In this document: positions 42,486 through 51,305 of the stretch, one piece after another | Layout of the letters: each line of letters begins with the position of its first letter | How positions within the stretch are numbered: position 1 is the stretch's first letter | Source: Halospina sp040196175 | Lineage (GTDB): Bacteria > Pseudomonadota > Gammaproteobacteria > Pseudomonadales > Oleiphilaceae | NCBI RefSeq assembly: GCF_040196175.1 | Contig: NZ_JBEFNF010000007.1 | Coordinates: forward strand, 62,001-126,000 | Direction: 5' to 3' | Length of the DNA stretch: 64,000 nt | Translations under genes and position numbers: made by a program | Notes under the pieces: generated by a model | Database searches by the model: none | What the model was told of the DNA's origin: nothing | The model's input: the letters and a program-made list of their open reading frames with translations, nothing else

Positions 42486-43892
42486 ATGCGACACAGCTCC
42501 CGGAACTCCATCACCGCCGTCAGTATCAGCCTGGCACTGGCGCTCACCGCCCTCAGCGCCATCGCAGCCGAGCCCATCGACAGCGACGGCAATAATCCTA
42601 CGCAGAACATCGAGAAAGAGCCGCCCGTGGACGGCCAGACCAGTGAGCTGGAAGTCCAGCTCGCGGACCCGGAGAAACAGCTGCCGCTGGACGAGCTGCG
42701 CAAGTTCACTGAGGTCTTTGAGCGCATCAAGCGTGGCTACGTTGAAGAAGTCAGTGACCGCAAGCTTCTGAACAAAGCCATTGAGGGCATGCTATCCGGT
42801 CTTGATCCCCACTCCGCCTACATGGAACCCGATGCTTTCTCCCAGCTGCAGGAGAGCACTTCAGGCGAATTCGGCGGCCTAGGCATCGAGGTCGGCATGG
42901 AGGATGGCTTTGTGCGTGTCATCTCCCCTATTGATGGTACCCCGGCCAAGAAAGCCGGTATTCAGGCAGGCGATATGATCATCGAGATCGATGGTGCCCC
43001 GGTGAAAGGCATGAGCCTGGAAGAGGCGGTCAAGGAAATGCGCGGGGAGCCGGGCACCGAGATCAACCTGACGATCGGGCGTGATGGCGAAAGCAGCCCC
43101 CTCGAGGTCACCATTGAGCGCGCCATTATTGAAGTCGACAGCGTGCGCTCACGCATGCTCGAACCCGGTTATGGCTACATCCGCATCAGCCAGTTCCAGA
43201 ACAACACCGGCAAGGATTTCGGTAACGCCTACAAGCAACTGGTCAAAGACCATGGCGAGAACCTTGACGGCGTGGTCCTTGACCTTCGGAACAACCCCGG
43301 TGGTGTGCTGGAAGCGGCTGTAAACGTTGCGGATTCGCTGCTCAATGAAGGTCGGATTGTCTACACAGAGGGCCGCATTGAGAGCAGCCAGCTGAGCTTC
43401 GACGCCAGCGCTGGCGGCATAGCGGAGAATGTACCCATCGTGGTGCTGATCAACTCAGGTTCCGCTTCCGCCTCAGAGATCCTGGCGGGCGCCCTCCAGG
43501 ATCAGCGCCGCGCCGTCATCATGGGCACCCAGTCCTTTGGCAAGGGATCGGTGCAGACGGTCATGCCGCTTGGCGACAACCATGGCATCAAGCTGACCAC
43601 CGCGCGCTACTACACGCCGGACGGGCGCTCCATCCAGGCCAAGGGCATCGAACCGGACATCCAGGTACGGCCCGCGGAGCTGCGCGACGTGGAAGCCGCA
43701 CGCCGCTTCAGCGAGTCGGATCTGCCCGGCCATCTCAAGAATGGCCAGGCTGAAGACTCAAATAACAGCAGCAGTGATGAAAGCAAGGACGAGGCCCAGC
43801 GCCGCGACTACCAGCTGCGTTCGGCTCTGAACCTGCTCAAAGGCATGCGGATCCTTAACCCGGAACGCAGCAGCAATACCGGGAAGGACTGA
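42486..43892 (+). CDS. S41-family C-terminal processing protease
   Basis: Periplasmic tail-specific protease of the CtpA type, 468 aa. A signal peptide (AVSISLALALTALSAIAA) is followed by a PDZ domain (GGLGIEVGMEDGFV to PVKGMSLEEAV) and the S41 core. The catalytic Ser is in NSGSASASEILAGALQDQ and the Lys in GTQSFGKGSVQTV, with LRNNPGGVLEAAV before it. The C-terminal 40 residues are acidic and Ser-rich. It follows envC by 17 bp; in related bacteria this pair processes or controls peptidoglycan hydrolases. Confidence 0.94.
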   Translation: MRHSSRNSITAVSISLALALTALSAIAAEPIDSDGNNPTQNIEKEPPVDGQTSELEVQLADPEKQLPLDELRKFTEVFERIKRGYVEEVSDRKLLNKAIEGMLSGLDPHSAYMEPDAFSQLQESTSGEFGGLGIEVGMEDGFVRVISPIDGTPAKKAGIQAGDMIIEIDGAPVKGMSLEEAVKEMRGEPGTEINLTIGRDGESSPLEVTIERAIIEVDSVRSRMLEPGYGYIRISQFQNNTGKDFGNAYKQLVKDHGENLDGVVLDLRNNPGGVLEAAVNVADSLLNEGRIVYTEGRIESSQLSFDASAGGIAENVPIVVLINSGSASASEILAGALQDQRRAVIMGTQSFGKGSVQTVMPLGDNHGIKLTTARYYTPDGRSIQAKGIEPDIQVRPAELRDVEAARRFSESDLPGHLKNGQAEDSNNSSSDESKDEAQRRDYQLRSALNLLKGMRILNPERSSNTGKD

Positions 43893-43899
43893 AGCGACC

Positions 43900-44697
43900 A
43901 TGCGGTCTGTGCTTGTCCTCGTCCTGTGCGCCGTGCTTTTGGGCGGTTCCGGGACCGCTGCAGGCCAGGGGCCGCCGCCAACCATCGCCATCATCATCGA
44001 TGACCTTGGCCTCAATCGGGGCGCCGGGGAACGTCTGCTGGCTATGGATCAACCATTGACGCTGGCGTTCCTGCCACACCGGCCCTATACCCGTGAGCAG
44101 GCCACAGCAGCCGCCGCAAACGGCAAGCAGGTTCTTCTGCACGCCCCCATGGCCAATGAAGCTCGCATCGGCCTGGGTCCGGGCGGTCTGGCTGCCGACA
44201 TGTCGCGAAAGCAAGTGCATACCACGCTTAAAAGGGCCCTCGCCTCAGTACCTGGTGCCACCGGCGTCAACAATCATATGGGAAGTCTGCTCACACAGGT
44301 AAGGAAACCCATGGACTGGGTGATGGAGGCAATCGCGGGGCGCAACCTTCTGTTCATCGACAGCCGGACCACATCGGCCACGGTCGCTGAAGACAGAGCA
44401 CTGTCACAGGATGTGCCCGCAATGAGCCGGGATGTCTTCCTGGATAACCGACGGGACACGGCCAGCATCCACGAGCAGTTCCGCCTGCTCCTTAAAAAAG
44501 CACGCGACAACGGCACCGCCATCGCTATTGGTCATCCCTATGAGGAAACTCTGGATTACCTGGAAGCGGTGCTTCCGGAACTGGACCGCCACGGTTACGC
44601 CATTGCCACGGTGAGCACGGTCTGGTCCATGCGCCATGACAACCAGCCCGTTTTTCCAAGTCTGCCGAATCCACGCCTGGTCCAGCAGCAGGACTGA
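43900..44697 (+). CDS. Divergent polysaccharide deacetylase (YibQ-like)
   Basis: Secreted protein of 265 aa with signal peptide (LVLVLCAVLLGGSGTAAG). The NodB-like fold is visible in IAIIIDDLGLNRG, FLPHRPYTREQA, LLHAPMANE and FIDSRTTS, near the end AIAIGHPYEETL. The Asp pair IDD and the His are kept. In the divergent family the catalytic activity is not well established. It closes the gpmI-envC-ctpA operon, 7 bp after ctpA, and lies tail to tail with hisF. Confidence 0.87.
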   Translation: MRSVLVLVLCAVLLGGSGTAAGQGPPPTIAIIIDDLGLNRGAGERLLAMDQPLTLAFLPHRPYTREQATAAAANGKQVLLHAPMANEARIGLGPGGLAADMSRKQVHTTLKRALASVPGATGVNNHMGSLLTQVRKPMDWVMEAIAGRNLLFIDSRTTSATVAEDRALSQDVPAMSRDVFLDNRRDTASIHEQFRLLLKKARDNGTAIAIGHPYEETLDYLEAVLPELDRHGYAIATVSTVWSMRHDNQPVFPSLPNPRLVQQQD

Positions 44698-44698
44698 T

Positions 44699-45469
44699 TC
44701 AGCGCATCACGATACCGTGGTCGCGCATGTAATCCTTGGCCTCGACGATAGTGTACTCTCCGAAGTGGAAGATGGACGCCGCGAGCACCGCATCAGCTCC
44801 GCCTTCCAGAACACCATCCACCAGATGCTGCAGATCGCCGACACCACCAGAGGCAACCACTGGCACCGGCACAGCATCACTGATGGCACGGGTCAGGCCC
44901 AGATCGAAGCCGTTTTTGGTACCATCCCGGTCCATGCTCGTCAGAAGAATCTCACCCGCGCCGTAGTCAGCCATCCGCTGGGCCCACTCAACCGCATCCA
45001 GCCCCGTGGCATTACGGCCACCGTGAGTAAAGATCTCATAACGCGGCGCCTCGCTCTCATTACTCACGCGCTTGGCATCAATGGCCACCACAATGCACTG
45101 GGAGCCGAAGCGCTCGGCCGCCTCGCGCACAAACTCAGGGTGATGCACGGCCGCTGTATTGATGCTGACCTTATCCGCCCCGGCATTGAGCAGATTGCGG
45201 ATATGATCAACGTGGCGCACGCCACCCCCCACGGTCAGCGGGATGAACACCTCACCGGCCATGCGCTCCACGGTCTCATAGGTGGTATCGCGGCTTTCAT
45301 GGCTGGCGGTGATATCCAGGAACGTAATCTCGTCCGCACCGGCCTCGTTGTAACGCCGCGCGACTTCCACCGGATCACCGGCATCACGGATCTCGACAAA
45401 GTTCACGCCTTTCACGACGCGCCCCTTGTCCACGTCCAGACAGGGGATAATACGCCGCGCCAGACTCAT
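44699..45469 (-). CDS. hisF: Imidazole glycerol phosphate synthase cyclase subunit HisF
   Basis: With HisH it converts PRFAR and glutamine-derived ammonia to imidazole glycerol phosphate and AICAR. The TIM barrel is complete: RRIIPCLDVDKGRVVKG with the catalytic Asp near residue 11, and ILLTSMDRDGTKNGFDLG with the second Asp near 130. ATG 45469 (MSLARRII) is used; the seven residues upstream in frame are not conserved. Length 256 aa. It overlaps the hisA end by 4 bp. Confidence 0.96.
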   Translation of the reverse strand: MSLARRIIPCLDVDKGRVVKGVNFVEIRDAGDPVEVARRYNEAGADEITFLDITASHESRDTTYETVERMAGEVFIPLTVGGGVRHVDHIRNLLNAGADKVSINTAAVHHPEFVREAAERFGSQCIVVAIDAKRVSNESEAPRYEIFTHGGRNATGLDAVEWAQRMADYGAGEILLTSMDRDGTKNGFDLGLTRAISDAVPVPVVASGGVGDLQHLVDGVLEGGADAVLAASIFHFGEYTIVEAKDYMRDHGIVMR

Positions 45470-46206
45470 GTCCTGGCCACCGAGTCGCAATGGCGCTGGG
45501 CCTCGGCAAGATCCAGCGTCCCCTCGTAGATGGCGCGGCCGGTAATCGCACCGGTAATCCCGGAGTCCGCCACTGAGGCCAGAGCCCGCACGTCCACCAT
45601 ACTGGAAACACCACCAGAGGCGATCACGGGAATCGACGTGGACTCAGCCAGCCGTCGGGTTGCATCCACGTTCACCCCTTCCATCATGCCGTCCCGGGTG
45701 ATGTCGGTATAAACAATGGCGTCCACACCATCGTTGGCAAAGCGCTGGGCCAGGGTCGTGGCCTCCACGCTCGAGGTCTCAGCCCAGCCCTCGGTGGCCA
45801 CCATACCGTCACGGGCATCCAGCCCTACAATGATGCGCCCGGGGTGAGCATGACACATGGCGGTGACGAAATCCGGTTCCCGTACCGCCTGGGTACCGAT
45901 GATGACCCACTGCACGCCTGCGTCCAGATAAGCTTCAACCACTTCACGGGAGCGGATACCGCCGCCGATCTGAATGGGCAGATTCGGGTAGTTGCGGGCA
46001 ATGGCATTGATAATGTCTCCGTTGACCGGCTTGCCCTCAAAGGCGCCGTTGAGATCTACCAAGTGCAGGCGCCGGGCTCCAGCCTCCGCCCAGCGGCCGG
46101 CCACCTCCACCGGATCCCGGGAGAAGACTGTGGAATCCTCCATGCGGCCCTGGCGCAAGCGCACGCATTCGCCGTCCTTGAGGTCAATAGCGGGTATAAT
46201 CAGCAT
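45466..46206 (-). CDS. hisA: Phosphoribosylformimino-AICAR isomerase HisA
   Basis: TIM-barrel isomerase (ProFAR to PRFAR) of histidine synthesis, 246 aa. The catalytic Asp residues are in MLIIPAIDLKDGECVRL (residue 8) and VYTDITRDGMMEGVN (about 130). The phosphate-binding strands IQIGGGIRS and VIASGGVSS are intact. It overlaps hisF at its 3' end and its start follows the hisH stop with a 1-bp overlap, so the operon is tightly coupled. Confidence 0.96.
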   Translation of the reverse strand: MLIIPAIDLKDGECVRLRQGRMEDSTVFSRDPVEVAGRWAEAGARRLHLVDLNGAFEGKPVNGDIINAIARNYPNLPIQIGGGIRSREVVEAYLDAGVQWVIIGTQAVREPDFVTAMCHAHPGRIIVGLDARDGMVATEGWAETSSVEATTLAQRFANDGVDAIVYTDITRDGMMEGVNVDATRRLAESTSIPVIASGGVSSMVDVRALASVADSGITGAITGRAIYEGTLDLAEAQRHCDSVART

Positions 46207-46847
46207 TAAACAGCACCATCCCAGTCAATGAAGTTGCGAAGAAGCTGGAGTCCGGCATCATGGCTCTTCTCCGGATGGAATTGCACCGCGAACAGGTTGG
46301 GTGCGGCCACTGCGGCGGCAAGATCAACGCCGTAATGACAACGCCCGGCAAGGTTGGCGTTGCCCTCGGCCTCCACGTAATAGCTGTGCACGAAGTAGAA
46401 GCGGGTGCCATCGTCAATATCGCGCCAGAGAGCCGGCACCGCTGTCTGGAACACCTGGTTCCAGCCCATATGAGGCACCTTCAGGCGCTGCCCCTCCGCC
46501 ATGAGGTCATGACCAAAGAAGCGCACGCTGGCCGGCAACAGCCCGATGCCTTCGGTCCCCTCATTTTCTTCGCTGGAGGCCATTAGCGCCTGCATACCCA
46601 CGCAGATACCAAGCACAGGTTTTTCCGACACCGCCTCGCGCACCCAGGTGTCCACGCCCAAGCGGCGAATCTCGGCCATGCAGTCGCGCATGGCGCCGAC
46701 ACCCGGAAGAACCACACGGTCCGCCGCACGCACGCGCTCGTACTGATCCGTGATGGAGACGCGCACTTCTGGCGCCACGCGTTCAATAGCTTTGCCCACC
46801 GAATGGAGATTGCCCATTCCGTAGTCGATGATCGCGACTTCATGCAT
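46206..46847 (-). CDS. hisH: Imidazole glycerol phosphate synthase glutaminase subunit HisH
   Basis: Class I glutamine amidotransferase that feeds ammonia to HisF. The nucleophile is in PVLGICVGMQAL, near residue 83, and the His-Glu pair in AVQFHPEKSHDAG near the C terminus. ATG 46847 (MHEVAIIDYGMGN) is chosen: this is the conserved family start, and the 14 residues upstream are overlap with hisB. About 213 aa. It sits between hisB and hisA. Confidence 0.95.
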   Translation of the reverse strand: MHEVAIIDYGMGNLHSVGKAIERVAPEVRVSITDQYERVRAADRVVLPGVGAMRDCMAEIRRLGVDTWVREAVSEKPVLGICVGMQALMASSEENEGTEGIGLLPASVRFFGHDLMAEGQRLKVPHMGWNQVFQTAVPALWRDIDDGTRFYFVHSYYVEAEGNANLAGRCHYGVDLAAAVAAPNLFAVQFHPEKSHDAGLQLLRNFIDWDGAV

Positions 46848-46848
46848 C

Positions 46849-47442
46849 TTAGAGCGTTCCCTTGGTGGAAGGCATGGCCCCGGCAGCACGCTCGTCCTCG
46901 GCTACCGCCATACGCAGGGCACGCCCCAGGGCTTTGAACACCGTCTCGATCTGATGGTGGCTGTTGGTGCCGCGCAGGTTATCGATATGCAGGGTGACCA
47001 TGGCATGGTTCACGAAACCACGGAAAAACTCCTCGAACAGGTCCACATCGAAGTTCCCCACTCGCGGACGCGTGAAAGGCACTTCCATCGTCAGGCCCGG
47101 CCGACCGGACAGATCCAGAACCACTCGCGACAGGGCCTCGTCCAGCGGCACATAGGCATGGCCATAACGGTTGATACCCTTTTTGTCACCCACGGCCTGG
47201 GCCAGTGCCTGCCCCAGTGTGATGCCGATGTCTTCCACAGTGTGGTGGTCGTCAATCTGACGATCCCCGCTGGCCTGGACATTGAGATCCACCATGCCGT
47301 GCCGGGCGATCTGCTCCATCATGTGCTCGAGGAAAGGCACCCCGGTACTGAAAACCGCCCGCCCGGTGCCGTCCAGATTCAGGCTTACACAGATCCGGGT
47401 TTCCAGCGTATCGCGCTCAACAAGCGCCGTCCGATCAGCCAT
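46849..47442 (-). CDS. hisB: Imidazoleglycerol-phosphate dehydratase HisB
   Basis: Mn-dependent dehydratase of the histidine pathway, 197 aa, monofunctional as usual outside enterics. Two His-rich metal sites are visible: GVPFLEHMMEQIARHG with DDHHTVEDIG, and HIDNLRGTNSHHQIE. ATG 47442 (MADRTALVERDT) is the likely start; ATG 47451 would add three residues and cannot be excluded. It ends just before hisH and follows the SRPBCC gene by 64 bp on the same strand. Confidence 0.94.
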   Translation of the reverse strand: MADRTALVERDTLETRICVSLNLDGTGRAVFSTGVPFLEHMMEQIARHGMVDLNVQASGDRQIDDHHTVEDIGITLGQALAQAVGDKKGINRYGHAYVPLDEALSRVVLDLSGRPGLTMEVPFTRPRVGNFDVDLFEEFFRGFVNHAMVTLHIDNLRGTNSHHQIETVFKALGRALRMAVAEDERAAGAMPSTKGTL

Positions 47443-47506
47443 GTTATTCATCCACTGGCGTTCAAAGCCGCCATTATAGCCCGAAACCACGCCCTCTTTC
47501 AGCGCC

Positions 47507-47977
47507 TCAGGCGTCGCGGAAAGCGTTCTTGAGGTTGTCGATATAGGTATCAACGAAGCCGTTGAACTCATGCTTGACCACGGGCGAGACGGCCATCTTC
47601 ATCACCCTGGGCAACGGCAGGGTCAACTCGGCATCAGTCTGGAAGGCCAGCGCGGTCTGCCCCTCACCCGCATCGCGTATAGCCCAACGGCCACCAACCA
47701 GGCCGTTGCCGTCGCCACGCACCGGTGTCCACTCGATCACGCCGTGTTCCCGGTCGGCCTCATAGCGGCAGGCGTAGACCGTCTGAATGCTGTATTTGTC
47801 CACACCGACCTTCTCCATTTCCCAGCGGTAGGTGTTGTCGCCCAGATCCGTCAACGCGTGCACCTTGGGGAAATAGGACACAGAACGCGGTACATCGGCC
47901 AGAAGCTCAAACACCGCGTCGTAGTCCGCGTCCAGCGTAAACTCGCGCTGAATCTCGATGGCTATTGTAATGGACAT
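47507..47977 (-). CDS. SRPBCC (START-like) superfamily protein
   Basis: Small lipid/ligand-binding fold protein of 156 aa: DYDAVFELLADVPRSVSYFP at the N terminus and NGFVDTYIDNLKNAF as the closing long helix. The ligand is unknown. AGGAAATCAACC precedes its ATG. It lies upstream of hisBHAF on the same strand, so it could be the first gene of the histidine operon, or have its own terminator that I cannot see. It is not a known histidine-pathway enzyme. Confidence 0.82.
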   Translation of the reverse strand: MSITIAIEIQREFTLDADYDAVFELLADVPRSVSYFPKVHALTDLGDNTYRWEMEKVGVDKYSIQTVYACRYEADREHGVIEWTPVRGDGNGLVGGRWAIRDAGEGQTALAFQTDAELTLPLPRVMKMAVSPVVKHEFNGFVDTYIDNLKNAFRDA

Positions 47978-48105
47978 GGTTGATTTCCTGTTGTTGTGGT
48001 CCGGAGCTGTTCAGTGTGCGCGCACCTTCTCCAATTCCATAACCTTGGTCAATCCCCCGGCATGAGTTATCTTAAGCCGTTGAAGCCACTGTCAGAGAAC
48101 GCCGA

Positions 48106-50262
48106 ATGAAAGCCCTCCGCATCGCACTCATTGTCATTGTCGCACTGGTTCTCCTGCTTGTCGCTGGCGTGGGCGCGGCCATGATGGTGATCGACCCGAA
48201 CGACTATAAAGGGCACATCGAACAGGCCGCCACGGACAACACCAATCTGGAACTCAGTCTCAACGGCGAAATCCAGTGGTCGTTCATGCCCTTGGGACTG
48301 TCTGTGGCGGATGTGACGGCTTCTCTTAAAGGAGAGGACTTCGTGGCACTGAAGGAGCTGGTCGCCAGCGTGGACCTTTGGTCGCTGATCCGGATGGCTC
48401 CGGCGGTACACACCTTTCAGCTGGATGGTTTCAGGGCCAACCTCATAATGGATGACAATGGCACCGGCAACTGGACCCGGGTCATGCCGGAAGCGGAGCA
48501 GCAGCAAGAAGCCACCAACGGAGACACACAGCAGACCCTGACCGATGAATCCGGCGACGAGATGATCAGCTTCAATGTGCAGCAGGTGCGGATCACCAAC
48601 GCTCAGGTGAACGTCGAAGATCGTCGGTCCGGCCAATCATTACAGCTCAGTAACGCCCGTCTTGAAGCCAGTGACATTGCACTGGGACAGGACTTCCCCC
48701 TGGAGCTGGGCTTCAGTGTGTCTCTCAATGAGCCTGAGCTGAATGTGGATGGCACGCTCAGCATGCAGCTTAACGCCGCTCGGAACCTGGAGCAGTTCAG
48801 CGTTAGCGGCCTTGATAGCGACTTCACGCTCGCCGGCGCCGCCTTCAACGGCGAGACCATCAGTGCCGGACTGAACGGTTCGGCAAAAGCGGACCTTGAG
48901 GCGCAGAGCGCTCGCGTCAGCGATCTGGTAGCGAGCCTGGAAAACCTGGCGGTGACCGCCAACCTTCACATGCAGGGGTTCAGTGCTACGCCCGACATCA
49001 GCGGTAACCTGAAACTGGCCGAATTCTCACCCGCAGTGCTGCTGAAGCGGCTTGGCCAGCCGGCGATTAAAACAAGTGATGAGGCTGTGCTGTCACGGGC
49101 GGCTTTCCAAACAGCCCTGGCCACCCGCGATGACATGGTCCATCTTGAGAAAACCCGCCTGCAGCTGGACGACACTGAATTCAACGGCGAGCTCGGCTAC
49201 GGGCTGACAAACGGAGCCCTGGTTGTGGATCTTGAGGGCAACCGCCTCAACCTCGACCGCTACCTGCCTCCCAGGACAGAGAGCGAGGACAACACCGCCA
49301 AAGAGGCTCCCAACAGCCAGACCGCAACAGCCGGTGACAGCGACCTTCTGCCACTGGAGGCGCTACGCAGCCTCAACCTCGATATCCGGCTCAGCCTGGG
49401 CGAGCTTGTAGCCAGCAATCTCACGCTCACTGACCTGCTTGCCAGGATAACGGGCGGCGATGGGCGTCTATCACTGGATGAGCTCAGCGCCAACCTGTAC
49501 GAGGGCAGCTTCAACATGACGGCAGCGCTGGATGCACGCAGCAACAACCCGCAATGGCAGTTCAGCAAACAGCTTTCCGGTGTTCAGACCCAGCCCCTGC
49601 TGATGGATCTGGCGGAGTTGGACCTGCTGTCAGGCGCTGTGAATGTCAGCGCCAATGCCTCCTCACAGGGCAACAGTATTGATTCCCTGCTGGACAATTC
49701 CGATGGCAAAGCCGATTTCCGCATCGAGGAAGGCGCCATTGAGAACGTCAACATGACGCGCATGGCCTGCAAAGGCATCAGCCAGGCGCACGGGGAATCG
49801 CTGAGCGTGGAAGACTGGGGCGACAGCACGCCCTTCAATGACATGAGTGGCAACTTCACCATCAACAGCGGGGTACTGGAAAATGAAAACCTGACCGCCG
49901 ACCTTGCCGGACTGCGCCTGGAGGGTGACGGTGTGGTGGACCTGATTGAGTCCATACTGGACTACCGCGTGGGCCTGCGTGTTGTGGGCGAGGTCCACCG
50001 TGACAACGCCTGCCGCGTGAACGAACGCATCCAGAATGTGGTCATCCCGGTGCGCTGCCAGGGTGGTTTCGGGGATAATCCGGCCGGGCTCTGTGGTTTT
50101 GATGGCCGCCGCTTCGGTGACGTGCTCGAGTCCATGGCGCGCCAGGAAGTCGACCGCAAGAAAGAAGAAGCCAAGGAAAAGGCCCGCAAACGCGTTGAGG
50201 AAGAGATCAAGGAACGCGTGGACGACGAGACCAAGAACAGAATCCGGAATCTACTCAACTGA
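48106..50262 (+). CDS. AsmA family inner-membrane/envelope protein
   Basis: AsmA-like protein, 718 aa: one N-terminal membrane helix (IALIVIVALVLLLVAGVGAA) and a large periplasmic repeating-groove domain. Typical segments are WSFMPLGLSVADVTASL and, near the C terminus, GNFTINSGVLENENLTADL and the Cys-containing VIPVRCQGGF. AsmA-family proteins are implicated in phospholipid transport between membranes. The last 50 residues are highly charged (RKKEEAKEKARKRVEEEIKE). mutY starts two bases after its stop. Confidence 0.9.
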   Translation: MKALRIALIVIVALVLLLVAGVGAAMMVIDPNDYKGHIEQAATDNTNLELSLNGEIQWSFMPLGLSVADVTASLKGEDFVALKELVASVDLWSLIRMAPAVHTFQLDGFRANLIMDDNGTGNWTRVMPEAEQQQEATNGDTQQTLTDESGDEMISFNVQQVRITNAQVNVEDRRSGQSLQLSNARLEASDIALGQDFPLELGFSVSLNEPELNVDGTLSMQLNAARNLEQFSVSGLDSDFTLAGAAFNGETISAGLNGSAKADLEAQSARVSDLVASLENLAVTANLHMQGFSATPDISGNLKLAEFSPAVLLKRLGQPAIKTSDEAVLSRAAFQTALATRDDMVHLEKTRLQLDDTEFNGELGYGLTNGALVVDLEGNRLNLDRYLPPRTESEDNTAKEAPNSQTATAGDSDLLPLEALRSLNLDIRLSLGELVASNLTLTDLLARITGGDGRLSLDELSANLYEGSFNMTAALDARSNNPQWQFSKQLSGVQTQPLLMDLAELDLLSGAVNVSANASSQGNSIDSLLDNSDGKADFRIEEGAIENVNMTRMACKGISQAHGESLSVEDWGDSTPFNDMSGNFTINSGVLENENLTADLAGLRLEGDGVVDLIESILDYRVGLRVVGEVHRDNACRVNERIQNVVIPVRCQGGFGDNPAGLCGFDGRRFGDVLESMARQEVDRKKEEAKEKARKRVEEEIKERVDDETKNRIRNLLN

Positions 50263-50264
50263 TC

Positions 50265-51305
50265 ATGACAGACTGGTTCGCGCAACAGCTGCTTCAGTGG
50301 TATGACCAGCATGGCCGCAGGAATCTCCCCTGGCACCGATCCCCTTCCGCTTACCGGATCTGGATCTCCGAGATCATGCTGCAGCAGACCCAGGTTACGA
50401 CCGTCATCCCCTACTTCGAGCGTTTCATGGAACGCTTCCCAACGGTTCAGGATCTGGCCACCGCGAGCACGGATGAGGTGCTGAGCTACTGGTCCGGTCT
50501 TGGTTACTACGCTCGGGCGCGCAACCTCCACAAGGCAGCGATGACCATTGTGGAAGACCATGCAGGCACCTTCCCCCAGGCGCAGGACGAACTCCAGAAG
50601 CTCCCTGGCATTGGCCGCTCAACCGCCGCAGCCATCGTTGCTCAGGCCCATGCTCAACGTGCCAGCATCCTTGATGGCAACGCCAAGCGCGTACTGGCCC
50701 GTTACCACGCGGTGGAGGGCTGGCCCGGGCGCACGTCCGTCGCCAACCAGCTCTGGCAGCATGCCGAGACCCACACGCCGAATGAACGCATCCAAGCCTA
50801 CACCCAGGCCATCATGGACCTCGGCGCCATGGTCTGCACCCGCCGGCGCCCGGGATGCGCGGCCTGCCCGGTGCGCGAAGGCTGCCTTGCCTACGCCCGC
50901 AACAACCCCGACGCCTACCCTGGCAGCAAGCCCAAAAAAGAAAAGCCGGAAAAAAGCGTCTGGATGCTGGTGATCGAAGACGGCGAGGGCCGGATTCTAC
51001 TAGAACAGCGCCCACCCAGCGGGATATGGGGCGGTCTGATGAGTTTCCCGGAGGCTGATCCGGCACTGCAGCCGGAGGAGCTGCCCGAGCACTGCGAGAC
51101 CTCGCTCGGGCTGCAGACCTCCGAGCCCGAAACACTGGCGCCTTTCCGCCACACATTCAGCCACTATCACCTCTGGATCCAGCCGGTAAAGCTGACCGCC
51201 ATCAGAACGCGCGTTCTTTCGGATAACGGCCGTCATCAGTGGCTCCCGCGCCAGAATGCTCTGGAGGCCGGACTGCCTGCACCAATACGCCGGCTGCTCA
51301 GCTAG
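50265..51305 (+). CDS. mutY: A/G-specific adenine glycosylase MutY
   Basis: Removes adenine mispaired with 8-oxoguanine. The helix-hairpin-helix is LQKLPGIGRSTAAAIVAQA, with the catalytic Asp in LDGNAKRVLARY. The 4Fe-4S cluster Cys are in CTRRRPGCAACPVREGC. The C-terminal MutT-like domain (RILLEQRPPSGIWGGLMSFP) recognises 8-oxoG. Length 346 aa. The 3' end overlaps the convergent acyltransferase gene by 4 bp. yggX, its common partner, is at 60561 instead of adjacent. Confidence 0.95.
   Translation: MTDWFAQQLLQWYDQHGRRNLPWHRSPSAYRIWISEIMLQQTQVTTVIPYFERFMERFPTVQDLATASTDEVLSYWSGLGYYARARNLHKAAMTIVEDHAGTFPQAQDELQKLPGIGRSTAAAIVAQAHAQRASILDGNAKRVLARYHAVEGWPGRTSVANQLWQHAETHTPNERIQAYTQAIMDLGAMVCTRRRPGCAACPVREGCLAYARNNPDAYPGSKPKKEKPEKSVWMLVIEDGEGRILLEQRPPSGIWGGLMSFPEADPALQPEELPEHCETSLGLQTSEPETLAPFRHTFSHYHLWIQPVKLTAIRTRVLSDNGRHQWLPRQNALEAGLPAPIRRLLS

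Noticed and set aside
48106..50262. Frameshift or fusion in the AsmA gene because of its charged tail
   Set aside because: The frame is open throughout with constant composition, and a charged C-terminal coiled segment is compatible with the family.
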